NCBI GenBank assembly: GCA_963765875.1
Contig: CAVXYK010000011.1
Coordinates: 62,001 to 126,000 of the forward strand
Direction of reading: 5' to 3'
Length of the DNA stretch: 64,000 nt
DNA from: JAWKOK01 sp963765875
Lineage (GTDB): Bacteria; Chloroflexota; Anaerolineae; Caldilineales; Caldilineaceae
The notes beneath the pieces were generated by a model that was not told the DNA's origin, searched no databases, and saw only the letters and a program-made list of their open reading frames with translations. A program made the translations under genes and the position numbers. Positions 44,051 through 52,306 of the stretch are shown here, piece by piece; the stretch's first letter is position 1, and every line of letters starts with the position of its first letter.

Positions 44051-45121
44051 ATGCTGAAACCCAAAAAGATACGATCACATTCTGAACAGATCGAGCGCGC
44101 CGCCATATGGTTGGCGCTAATATTTGCCCTATCCCAAACAGTGGCCGTTCTCATCACTGGAGCCCCAAGCCAAACGGTCGAGATGATTGGCGGACCGGTC
44201 TCTGTTGCAGCACATGCGCTCTTCTTCGGCACATTGGCAGCTCTCATTGTGACGCCAATCATGTACCGCCGGGGCATTCTTCTACGCAATGAAAAGTTGC
44301 CGGCCGGGTATCACCGCCGAAAATGGGATGTCGTCCCGATCACGCTGGCAATCACGCTATTGGTCGTACTATTCATCATTGGCGTTTTCGAAGCGATGAG
44401 TCGCTCCTTCGTCAATGTTCAACTGGATCTAGCGTCAGCGGCCACGATTCTGCTCCTGTCAATCGGGTTATTGACCTACGTGATTGCCGGCTTCTCGGCA
44501 CGTTTGCGGGCATCCAACTTGCTCTACATCGTCGTGATCTATTTGTTCGGCACGCTCTTCCTGGCCACGGCAACACAGAACAATCCGCTTTGGTGGCAAA
44601 AGTCTTTCAGCTATCTGGGTATGTCCGATTCAAACTCACACTACATTTTCGACCTGGGGCTCATCTTCACCGGAATCCTCACCATCGTCTGGCAGCAGTT
44701 CTTCATGAGCGATTACGCCATCCTGGTGGAGAAAGATCTGGTCAAAAATCGGTCCGCACGCATCATCCAGATCGCCTACATCGCGATGGGTGTGATGCTG
44801 GCCTTCGTGGGTATTTTCCGATATGGCATGAGTTCGATTACCAATGTGATTCATGACGTATCGGCCACAGGTTCAGTCGTCATCGTTGGCCTGCTCATGT
44901 TGCTGATTTACTGGCTGAATTCACACCATATCCGCGCCTTCTATGTGATTTCATGGGTACTTGTTGCGCTGCTTCCGATTGCTGCCATCATGAAGGTAAC
45001 CGGATACTTCAACCTGGTCGGACTGGAACTGCTTGGCTTCGCGTATGCCGGACTCTGGTCGATCTTCTTTGCGCATAACTCGGATATCCTGATTGAAGAA
45101 GTGCGGCAAGAAAGAAGTTGA
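44051..45121 (+). CDS. Integral membrane protein, DUF998-like
   Basis: About 356 residues from the ATG at 44051 (TTGGAG upstream; a start at 44000 lacks a ribosome site). Nine or so hydrophobic helices: IWLALIFALSQTVAVLIT, ALFFGTLAALIVTPIMY, VVPITLAITLLVVLFIIGVF, and more to the end. The loop FSYLGMSDSNSHYIFDLGLI resembles the DUF998 pattern (LGxSxxNSxYIFNxGLI), the best guide to family. Role unknown. It stands alone, with no operon partners. Confidence 0.75.
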   Translation: MLKPKKIRSHSEQIERAAIWLALIFALSQTVAVLITGAPSQTVEMIGGPVSVAAHALFFGTLAALIVTPIMYRRGILLRNEKLPAGYHRRKWDVVPITLAITLLVVLFIIGVFEAMSRSFVNVQLDLASAATILLLSIGLLTYVIAGFSARLRASNLLYIVVIYLFGTLFLATATQNNPLWWQKSFSYLGMSDSNSHYIFDLGLIFTGILTIVWQQFFMSDYAILVEKDLVKNRSARIIQIAYIAMGVMLAFVGIFRYGMSSITNVIHDVSATGSVVIVGLLMLLIYWLNSHHIRAFYVISWVLVALLPIAAIMKVTGYFNLVGLELLGFAYAGLWSIFFAHNSDILIEEVRQERS

Positions 45122-45230
45122 GTAGGAAAGCGCAAGTTGTGAGAAAACCTTCTCGCTGCCAAATCTGGGTTCACCACTGGTAATCAGATTGGCTGACAAG
45201 GGCGTTCTGTAAATACCTACACGCTTCTGC

Positions 45231-45359
45231 TTAGGCCAGTGGAGAAAAATAACTATCCACGAAGGGACACGAATCTTCACGAAGATTCACGAAAGTCAAC
45301 CCTTACTTCGTGTTGATTGGTGCTCTTCGTGGTTCATTATTTCCTTGCATTGGCCTTAG
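45231..45359. repeat. Palindromic repeat, TTAGGCCAnTGnA ends, CACGAA core
   Basis: The ends TTAGGCCAGTGGAGAAAAATAA and TTATTTCCTTGCATTGGCCTTA are near-complements. The core ATCCACGAAGGGACACGAAT .. CACGAAGATTCACGAA pairs with TTCGTGTTGATTGG..CTTCGTGG. A sister lies at 3306-3418. In the remaining part of the 398-bp gap before the channel gene, only a short direct repeat (GTATTTATCCGCA twice, ~45420-45450) is visible. Confidence 0.75.
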
Positions 45360-45519
45360 TCCGCCTGACGTCGGGGCCACATCTCGATGAGTCACCAGTG
45401 GGGATCAATGCTTAAGAGGGTATTTATCCGCACGGTATTTATCCGCATGGGGAAACCGTACACCTACTTCCTCCTGCTGCACGTTTGAGCAAAACCAACC
45501 ACACCAAGGAGACAGATCT

Positions 45520-45912
45520 ATGCCGCCGTTTTTGCTGCCGTTTGTTTTGCTGGCAACACTCCTGCGCGATCTTGGCGAACTTTTTCGTGACCCTCGCTAT
45601 CGGGCGGTTCTTTTTTGGCTCGCTGTACTCATGGCAACGGGCACATTTTTCTACATGCAGGTCGAAGGCTGGAGTTTGCTCGATTCGTTCTACTTCACTG
45701 TGGTGACCCTGGCTACCGTAGGTTACGGAGACCTAGCGCCAACAACCTCTGCCGGAAAGATATTCACTATCATTTTCATTTTTCTGGGCTTGAGCTTCTT
45801 CATTACCTTCATCAATCTCCTCGCCCAGGAACGAACGGGGTTATATTTCAAGCGACAGCGAAAAAGGCTGGGTATAGAAGTTCAGGACGGCCAAGTCGAC
45901 GAACCTTCGTGA
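45520..45912 (+). CDS. Two-helix potassium channel (ion_trans_2)
   Basis: 130 residues, start after AGGAGACAG. TM1 ~residues 28-46 (RAVLFWLAVLMATGTFFYM), pore helix WSLLDSFYFTVVTLA, selectivity filter T66-V-G-Y-G-D71, TM2 ~80-100 (FTIIFIFLGLSFFITFINLL). This is a minimal KcsA-like tetrameric channel for K+. It lacks an RCK domain, so gating ligand is unknown. The protein ends in a short basic then acidic cytoplasmic tail. Confidence 0.93.
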   Translation: MPPFLLPFVLLATLLRDLGELFRDPRYRAVLFWLAVLMATGTFFYMQVEGWSLLDSFYFTVVTLATVGYGDLAPTTSAGKIFTIIFIFLGLSFFITFINLLAQERTGLYFKRQRKRLGIEVQDGQVDEPS

Positions 45913-46065
45913 GCGAAAAGGCTCCTGATCGGGTGGCCCATCATCTCGAAATATTGGGTGCAACGGTGGCTAGGCGCGAGCGCATCGTCGAAGGCATGAG
46001 CCATGCTCACCCCAGCCAAGCTTGACTGGGTGACGCCGCGGATCACGGCCGGCGCATAGAGAGCG

Positions 46066-46638
46066 CTAAACCTCAAGCCGTCCCCGGAATCCTCTGGCCG
46101 CGTAGTACGAATCAGCGCCATTGTGATAGACAAAGACATGGTCATAGCGACGATCACAGAAGAGGGAGCCACCCAGATCCCTTATCTTGGCCGGCGTTTT
46201 CACCCAACTCGAAGTTTTCCTATCGAATTCTCCAAGCTCCTGCAATTCTCGATACTGTTGTTCGGTGAGTATCTCAATACCGATTGAGGACGCCATTTCG
46301 ATGGCGTTGCCGCCTGGCTTGTTCTTTTTCCGTGCATCAAGCGCCTGGCGGTCATAACAGATGCTGCGGCGGCCCGTCGGACTTTCAAGCGAACAATCAC
46401 AGAATATGAACGCACCGCTATTTTCATCATAACCAACGACATCCGGTTCGCCGCCGGTGCGCTCCATTTCATAGAGAACTTGGAGTTTCTCGGGACGAGC
46501 CTCCAATTTAACTTGCACTGCTCTCCAGTCGATCCCTGTGTGGCGGCGCATGTTTTCAGCGAACCGATCCGCGAGCGTTTTCATTTGCTCATCAAGCAAT
46601 GCCGTCTCCATTTCGATGTCTCCCTTGTGCTGCTGCAT
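46066..46638 (-). CDS. DUF4256 domain protein
   Basis: About 190 residues from the Met at 46638 (GAGGA upstream; a Met at 46611 with GGGAG is an alternative). MERTGGEPDVVGYDENSGAF, CDCSLESPTGRRSICYDRQAL, EILTEQQYRELQELGEFD and KTSSWVKTPAKIRDLGGSLF followed by YHNGADSYYAARGFRG are the conserved blocks of DUF4256, a family without known reaction. Its start overlaps the end of the YcaQ-like gene by ~47 nt, so it is the last gene of a four-gene operon. Confidence 0.92.
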   Translation of the reverse strand: MQQHKGDIEMETALLDEQMKTLADRFAENMRRHTGIDWRAVQVKLEARPEKLQVLYEMERTGGEPDVVGYDENSGAFIFCDCSLESPTGRRSICYDRQALDARKKNKPGGNAIEMASSIGIEILTEQQYRELQELGEFDRKTSSWVKTPAKIRDLGGSLFCDRRYDHVFVYHNGADSYYAARGFRGRLEV

Positions 46639-47896
46639 ACTCTGTTCCTCGGCCATCGACGCATTGGCGCAGCAGCGGTTCACCAATTGCCTTGACATCC
46701 AACTTGCTCGCACCGAGGAACTTCACAAACCGCATAAACCCGCCAGCCAACGCTTCAGCAAATGCCCAATCCTCACCCAGCCATTCTTCCTCCAACCAGA
46801 AACCCAGAACAATGAACGTATCTGTCGTGCGATCAAATTTGCTGTCAAAGCGCGCCACGAGGCGATCGCCCCACAAGACCGGCAACGTGTAGTAGCCAAA
46901 CTTGCGCTTGTGCTTGGGTTTGTAGACCTCCCACACGTAGTCGTAGTCAAAGACAACTTTGGCTCGGCCACGTGCGCTGACGGGATCGAGCGGCGCAAGG
47001 AAAACGACCTCGTCCGTGGTGGTCATTTCCAACGGCGCCCAAGCCCGGGGCACGCGCCCGGCGATCAAATCGTTCAGCAACTCGGCGTCACTGGCCAGCG
47101 CGTAGTGCACCGCCTTCCAGCCTTCCACCTTCACCTCGATGATGTCGTCAGCCGCCAACAGTGCCTGGCATATTTGCTGCTTTTTGCTAAAGGGCACGCC
47201 GCGGTGAAATGCATCTTGCGTGCGCTGCAAGCGTGAAAGGCCCGCGAAGCTGATCTCCTTCTTGATCAAAAAGCGGTCAACCTCATCGTCATCGATTTCA
47301 TGCGTGAGATGGGCAGGTGCAACGGTTTGCGTGAGTGCGTACACGCGCTCAAAATTCTCGCGATGGTGCGTCATCACCTCGCCGGTGCGCCAAAGATGAT
47401 ACAACGCCAACGCGCTATCCTTGCGGCCGCGATAGTTTTGGGTTCGAGTTCGCTCCGCCATCGCAAAGTCACGGTTGTTGACGATGTCGCTCTCGCGCAA
47501 AACAGCCCGTATTTCTTCGAGCACATCGGCGTATTTGCTGCCGTTGCTGCGAACGCGCGGGTCGCAGTCGACATTGCCATCGCGCTCCCGGCGCATGACC
47601 ACGCGCCAGTAGGGCAGTTCATCCATCGGTCGGGTTGCCAGCCAGCCGCCCCAGTCGAAGAACTTACGCTGCTGGTAGGTCACGTCCTCCCACATGCCCG
47701 GTGCGTAGTCGAGCACGCGGCTGTGCAGTTGAATGTCGTGGCTGCGCGCGATGATCTGCAGCGGATCGAGCTGCAAATATTCGATGGCACGCATAGCCTG
47801 TGCAGTGCCTTCGATGCCGCGCCAGCGCCGCCCAGGCCACAGGCACTGCTTGCCGAGGATGAAGCGACGGGCAATATCGATATTGATGGTCAGCAT
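46592..47896 (-). CDS. YcaQ/AlkX-type winged-helix DNA glycosylase
   Basis: 434 residues. LTINIDIARRFILGKQCLW and IEYLQLDPLQIIARSHDI are the N-terminal HTH_42 blocks, with QLDPLQ matching the catalytic QxD motif of the family (E. coli YcaQ Gln-x-Asp). Three winged-helix modules follow, ending with PLDPVSARGRAKVVFDYDY and YVWEVYKPKHKRKFGYYTLP. YcaQ unhooks DNA interstrand cross-links and N7-alkylguanine, so this is likely a base-damage repair enzyme. It overlaps the DinB gene by 7 nt and the DUF4256 gene by ~47 nt. Confidence 0.88.
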   Translation of the reverse strand: MLTINIDIARRFILGKQCLWPGRRWRGIEGTAQAMRAIEYLQLDPLQIIARSHDIQLHSRVLDYAPGMWEDVTYQQRKFFDWGGWLATRPMDELPYWRVVMRRERDGNVDCDPRVRSNGSKYADVLEEIRAVLRESDIVNNRDFAMAERTRTQNYRGRKDSALALYHLWRTGEVMTHHRENFERVYALTQTVAPAHLTHEIDDDEVDRFLIKKEISFAGLSRLQRTQDAFHRGVPFSKKQQICQALLAADDIIEVKVEGWKAVHYALASDAELLNDLIAGRVPRAWAPLEMTTTDEVVFLAPLDPVSARGRAKVVFDYDYVWEVYKPKHKRKFGYYTLPVLWGDRLVARFDSKFDRTTDTFIVLGFWLEEEWLGEDWAFAEALAGGFMRFVKFLGASKLDVKAIGEPLLRQCVDGRGTEYAAAQGRHRNGDGIA

Positions 47897-48384
47897 AGGG
47901 TCACCGAATTCATAATCTGCTTGAACTGTTTGAGGTGTGAACGCTCATGTTTGGCAAGCCACTGGGCGTAAAATTGTACTGTCCGTTGGAGCGGCTTTCC
48001 GGCTCCGGTCACGGTTGCCTCACGCATCCAATCTTCGGGGGCTAATGATTCCAGCCGTGCCAATAGTTCCGTACGCTGCGTCGTGAAGGCTTGAAACGAA
48101 GGCCGGAACTCCAGGTCAGGATAGTTGGTGCTTTTGACCCAGGTTTTTGGATTGATGGCGCGGATTTTGGGTCTGTCCTGGGTGAGGATAGTCGCCATAC
48201 AGTCGCCCCAAACATCAGCGCATGAGCGCAGGTGGGCGAGCACTTCCACGGCCGACCATTCATCTTCAATGGGGATTGCCCGGAGTTGCGGCGGTGTCAG
48301 TTGGGCCGACAGCTCAGCAATCGTCAATGGATTGGTCCTGAGCAGGGTCAGAGTCTTCTCAATCGGAAGGAGTTTGTTAGCCAT
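47890..48384 (-). CDS. DinB-like four-helix protein
   Basis: 164 residues. LLRTNPLTIAELSAQLTPPQ, EWSAVEVLAHLRSCADVWGD and KHERSHLKQFKQI fit the DinB_2 superfamily; His51 of LAHLRSC and the His of HERSH are probable metal ligands. Some members are thiol transferases (bacillithiol, mycothiol), others are damage-inducible with unknown role. The stop overlaps the YcaQ start (ATGCTGA), showing translational coupling. Confidence 0.85.
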   Translation of the reverse strand: MANKLLPIEKTLTLLRTNPLTIAELSAQLTPPQLRAIPIEDEWSAVEVLAHLRSCADVWGDCMATILTQDRPKIRAINPKTWVKSTNYPDLEFRPSFQAFTTQRTELLARLESLAPEDWMREATVTGAGKPLQRTVQFYAQWLAKHERSHLKQFKQIMNSVTLC

Positions 48385-48400
48385 GTGTCACCAATCGAGT

Positions 48401-48991
48401 CTACCGATCATTCAATCCCTTGCCATCAAAAATTTTCGGCGTACATTTTTCAATTCTCGACGCCCGGGTTTTGGATTGCTTGGCCGCAGAAAAATAGAGA
48501 AGGTATCCTCTTTGGCGTCCAGGTGTCAATGCATCGAAAGCGTCCTGTAAGCCAGGAACTTCCTCCAAGGCATTGACAAATTCTTCTGGAAACGCAAATT
48601 CTTCCGTCGGCTTAAAATCTACCTGCAAACCGGATTTTTCCACCTCAACGGCCTCAAGAATGTAGGCCTTCAAGATGGGCTCCATCTCAATGATTTCTTG
48701 AACATTTGTGAAGCGAATCTGGCGGGCAGACTGCACATTTTCTGTCTGCTGAATGAGAATCCCATCTGGATCTTGCAGCAAGGCGCCTTTGTGAAATAGA
48801 AGTGCACAGTATTCTTTGAAACCATGGATCAGTACGATGTTGCTATTCTGAAACGTGTAACAAGGCTTTCCCCATTTCAATTCCTCAGTCAGCCCACAGT
48901 CCAGGGCGATTGTTCTCAGTTTTTCGTATTCCGCCTGCCATTTGTTTGCTTTATCGAAAAAGAAATCAACGTTGGGATTGTTGCCATTCAT
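48401..48991 (-). CDS. YdeI/OmpD-associated-like protein (DUF1801 fold + OmdA)
   Basis: 196 residues from the Met at 48991 (GGGGGGA upstream); the frame extends to 49177 but that part is repeat-derived. Residues ~10-110 are DUF1801-like: LRTIALDCGLTEELKWGKPC followed by YTF and IVLIHGFKEYCALLFHKGAL. Residues ~125-190 are OmdA-like: FPEEFVNALEEVPGLQDAFD, LTPGRQRGYLLYFSAAKQSK and TRASRIEKCTPKI. Function unknown. It lies 16 nt before DinB and begins the operon with YcaQ and DUF4256. Confidence 0.88.
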   Translation of the reverse strand: MNGNNPNVDFFFDKANKWQAEYEKLRTIALDCGLTEELKWGKPCYTFQNSNIVLIHGFKEYCALLFHKGALLQDPDGILIQQTENVQSARQIRFTNVQEIIEMEPILKAYILEAVEVEKSGLQVDFKPTEEFAFPEEFVNALEEVPGLQDAFDALTPGRQRGYLLYFSAAKQSKTRASRIEKCTPKIFDGKGLNDR

Positions 48992-49179
48992 TGATTGATC
49001 CCCCCAAAGAACGTGAAGTATCGACACTCGGATCCGGCAGCCCCCCCTAGCCCCAACCTTGGAGGAAACGCTCAGCCAGCCAGGCATTGCCAGGCAAGCC
49101 TCCCCTAGGATCGGGGGCCGGGGGCCGAACCACAAGGTTGCCGGGGAAGAGAAAAAGTTCGCCCTCTTCGCCCGCATTG

Positions 49180-49923
49180 TTAGGCGTTTTCTTGAAAGCC
49201 GTACACTGATATATGCGCCCTGCTATGTATATCAAAGGCAGTCTTCTCCCAATTGGCATATCTTTGGATAAGCCGCATTCCAGCAATGCGAGCCATTAAA
49301 TCCATCTCGCCAGGCGTGATCAAACGAGCTACGATCGGAGACATTGTGATACCGTGCGTGGTCAGATAAACGTGGTTCTCTTCAAGCAATTGTGTTGTTG
49401 GGTCATAGCGAGCAACATCTAGGGTTACAGTGTCAGTGCCTACATGTTCAGCGTGAACATAATCCGATTTTTCAGGAGAAATCCATGCGTGGGGCAATGC
49501 AGTTTCAACTACGAAGGATCCATCAGGACAGAGGTGATGGGCCGCATTTTGAAAACAACGTACTTGGTCGTCAGCCGTAAGCAGATTGAAAATTGTGTTG
49601 TAGACGAGGTATACCAAACCGTAGCGCCGGTTGGTTGTCTTTGTGCTCATGTCGCCTATCGTTACATCAAATGACTTGTTCCCAGTCTTGGCGCGGAGCC
49701 TTTCAACCATGTGTGGGGATAGTTCGATGCCATCAACTTGAACCCCCTTTTCTGCTAATGGGATGGCGATACGACCTGCACCAATTGCGAACTCAAGTGC
49801 AGGACGCCCTTGAGCAAGGGCTGAAAGAAACGATGCGGCCGCTTCCTCGTCGCCACGCAGATGATCAGCGTCGCGTGCGGCTACATCTTCTCCAAAACTT
49901 GAAGCGGGATCAAAACCTTTCAT
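49180..49923 (-). CDS. Class I SAM-dependent methyltransferase
   Basis: 247 residues from the Met at 49923 (GAGGAATC upstream); the frame extends to 50148 over a palindrome and is not coding-like there. Motif I is ALEFAIGAGRIAIPLAEKG, acidic motif VDGIELSPHMVERL, then TIGDMSTKTTNRRYGLVYLV and LCPDGSFVVETALPHAW. This is the Methyltransf_25/11 type. The substrate is unknown. No close operon partner; 217 nt with a palindrome separate it from the dehydrogenase gene upstream. Confidence 0.85.
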   Translation of the reverse strand: MKGFDPASSFGEDVAARDADHLRGDEEAAASFLSALAQGRPALEFAIGAGRIAIPLAEKGVQVDGIELSPHMVERLRAKTGNKSFDVTIGDMSTKTTNRRYGLVYLVYNTIFNLLTADDQVRCFQNAAHHLCPDGSFVVETALPHAWISPEKSDYVHAEHVGTDTVTLDVARYDPTTQLLEENHVYLTTHGITMSPIVARLITPGEMDLMARIAGMRLIQRYANWEKTAFDIHSRAHISVYGFQENA

Positions 49924-49983
49924 GATTTTGTGATTCCTCTCTATATACTCAACAAAGACCGGAAACGCTTTTTGGGGTTCAGC

Positions 49984-50075
49984 GTTTGGTGCGCACGCCC
50001 TTCGTGCGCACGGGTCTAGCCCCATCGCTTGCCATTCATCCTGGCCGGTGCGCATGAAGGGCGTGCACACTAAAC
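49984..50075. repeat. 28-bp imperfect inverted repeat
   Basis: GTTTGGTGCGCACGCCCTTC.. (49984-50011) pairs with ..GAAGGGCGTGCACACTAAAC (50048-50075) with four mismatches. It lies just after the dehydrogenase stop on the minus strand; it resembles the palindrome at 61768 in style (GGTGCG..CCCTT). Confidence 0.65.
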
Positions 50076-50140
50076 AATGGCAGAATGTCCAAATCATTGA
50101 GTCGTTTGATTTCCGAACCTGAACTGCCTGAGAACAGCCG

Positions 50141-51193
50141 CTACGCACCCGATCCGATCGCGATCTTCACCACAGTCTCGTCGCCCAGCCGATAGCTGCC
50201 ATTCAGTGCGTCAAACCCCTCAGCGATGCGCTCCATGGGCAGCACGTGACTGACCATGTCGGCGTAGGGCAGTTCGTTCTTCTCCAAAATTGCCAGCCCG
50301 CGCACGAAGTGATGGTATCGGCTGCCCCAGATGGCCTCCAGTCGCAGGTTGCGCCGCAGCAACTGGGTGTTGGGATTGAGGTTCACCGAGCCGATGTCAA
50401 CAAAATGGCCGACTTCGACAAAGGTCCCATCCTGCTTGACGTAGCCCAGCCCCTCAGGAATGGCAGGCAGGAAGCCGGCGCACTCGAAGACCACATCCGC
50501 GCCCTCGCCGCGTGGCGTGGCGGCCAACACCAGCGCTGACCGCTCCTCGACCGAGGGTACGTCTTCGATGTCAATGGTCACATCCGCACCGAGACGGCGC
50601 GCCAGCGCCAGCCGATCGGCCGGGCCGCCAACGACGATGAGTCGCGCTGCCCCGCTGAGTTTGGCAACGACCAGCGTCATCAGCCCGATCGCGCCCGATC
50701 CCTGCACGATGACCGTGTCGCCGATCTGCACGTTGCCGCGCATGACCGAGTGCACGCCCACGGCGAACGGTTCAGCCAGGACACCGACGGCTGCCGGCGC
50801 ATCGAACTTGACGAAGCAGTTCTCGGCATCGGCCAGGTAGATGTATTCGGAGAAGCCGCCGCTGAAAGGCGGATCTTCGTCGGGGATGGTGCGGAAGCCG
50901 TAGGGGAGGCCACTGTTGCGGGGATGGAAGACGACGCGATCGCCCTCCCTGATCGGATTGCCCAGGTAGTCGACGGTCACGCCGCGGCCCAGCGAATCGA
51001 TGACGCCAACGGCTTCGTGGCCCATGAAGGTCGGCTCAGCGATGCCCTGCTGCCAATTGTGCAGGTCGGTGCCGCAGATGCCGCCCAATTCCTGGCGCAG
51101 CAACACCGTGCCGGGGGCCGGATCGGGGACAGGAAACTCTTGAACGGAAAAGTCTTGGCCGTGGACGATGACTGCCTTACCGGTGCGTGCCAT
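50141..51193 (-). CDS. Zinc-binding MDR-family dehydrogenase (alcohol/sorbitol type)
   Basis: 350 residues, start after AAAGGAGAA. LGGICGTDLHNW and PTFMGHEAVGVI hold the catalytic zinc ligands; GSGAIGLMTLVVAKLSGAAR is the NAD(P)-binding loop. The lobe that usually carries four structural-zinc cysteines (VFHPRNSGLPYGFRTIPDED) has none, so this protein lacks structural zinc. It would oxidise a polyol or alcohol; the substrate is unknown. It is 24 nt downstream of the VOC gene in the same direction. Confidence 0.9.
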   Translation of the reverse strand: MARTGKAVIVHGQDFSVQEFPVPDPAPGTVLLRQELGGICGTDLHNWQQGIAEPTFMGHEAVGVIDSLGRGVTVDYLGNPIREGDRVVFHPRNSGLPYGFRTIPDEDPPFSGGFSEYIYLADAENCFVKFDAPAAVGVLAEPFAVGVHSVMRGNVQIGDTVIVQGSGAIGLMTLVVAKLSGAARLIVVGGPADRLALARRLGADVTIDIEDVPSVEERSALVLAATPRGEGADVVFECAGFLPAIPEGLGYVKQDGTFVEVGHFVDIGSVNLNPNTQLLRRNLRLEAIWGSRYHHFVRGLAILEKNELPYADMVSHVLPMERIAEGFDALNGSYRLGDETVVKIAIGSGA

Positions 51194-51217
51194 GAGTATT
51201 CTCCTTTGGTAGTGAAA

Positions 51218-52064
51218 CTACGAACGCTGCATAAACATCCAGCGTTGGCCTTCCGGATCTTCGGCTCGATAGCGTCGCCCAACCTCGTCATCTTCAATCT
51301 CAGAGAGGATGGTTGCGCCCGCGGCTTTCGCTCCGGCGAAGTGGGCATCCAGATCATCCACATAGACCAGCACGCCGTTGATGATCCAGGGCATGCTCGA
51401 CCAGAGTCGTGCTGGTGCATAGAGTTCACGCAAGCGCTTGGGACTCTGGTAGTCGGGCGTCGGGGCAGCCAGCATGATATGTCCGCTGCCGGTGGTCAGT
51501 TCGCCGTGCAAAAGCGTGCCGTCATCGCCAAGCCAGCGCGCCTCTTCCGCAAAGCCAAACGCCTCAATCAGCCAGTCCATGGCTGCTGCGCCATCTTCGT
51601 AGGACAACATGGGAATGACGTCGGGTAGAGTCGCCGCCGGTGGTAGCGTCTCGTACGCGGGAGGCGCTCCTGGTCCACGCTCCCAGCGCGCAAAATACCA
51701 CTGGTTGCCGGAAAGATCCTGAATGCCCGCGCCGCGTGGCTCGCCAAACATGGGCGCAGGTTCCGCCAGCGAGGTTGCGCCTGCGGCCAGCGCTGCATCA
51801 TAGACAGCATCCACATCTTCTAGATAGAGAAAGAGCATGGCGGGCATGGGATCCATCTCTTGACCACCTTCGCCGCCGCCGATCATGACGATGGAATCCC
51901 CGATGCGCAACTCCACGTGCGTACCGCCGCCACCGCCCGGCGTGCGAAAGAGTTCCGTCTGCACCAAAAACAGCGCGCAGAAAGTCGATCATCGGCTCTA
52001 ACTGGCGCACAATCAGATAGGGCGTGACGGTCTGAAAACCAGGACGCGTTGGGTGACCAAGCAT
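51218..52064 (-). CDS. Tandem VOC (glyoxalase-like) protein, frameshifted near the N-terminus
   Basis: The start at 52064 follows GAGGAGAACG. MLGHPTRPGFQTVTPYLIVR and MIDFLRAVFG form the first strand-helix of a PhnB/SnoaL-like VOC domain. A shift near 51966 moves the frame to VQTELFRTPGGGGGTHVELR .. LFLYLEDVDAVYDAALAAGA, completing it. A second VOC domain spans VIPMLSYEDGAAAMDWLIEA .. GVLVYVDDLDAHFAGAKAAG .. YRAEDPEGQRWMFMQ. Repaired length ~282 residues. Small-molecule resistance or lyase roles are possible; none is shown. It precedes the MDR dehydrogenase by 24 nt. Confidence 0.85.
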
Positions 52065-52306
52065 ATCGTTCTCCTCAATTTTTGCAGCCAGGTTATTCGC
52101 ACCATGCAGAACAAATGTTCCCATCATTATACATAATGGCTCGGAAATTTCAACCATGAATATTGCGCAGACGCCAATCCATGGAACCCAAAATTTCGTT
52201 CACGTGGAGGCTGAAGCATCACAAATGAATTGGGTGTGTTGGGTCTACTCGCATTGACGCCGAATCGGTCGTTCACAATTCATAATGAACAGTTCACCAT
52301 TCACCA

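Noticed and set aside
48992..49179. N-terminal extension of the YdeI-like protein through CCCCCCTAGCCCC sequence
   Set aside because: The sequence is a GC-rich imperfect palindrome (CCAACCTTGG / CCACAAGGTTG) typical of intergenic repeats, and the downstream Met has a ribosome site.
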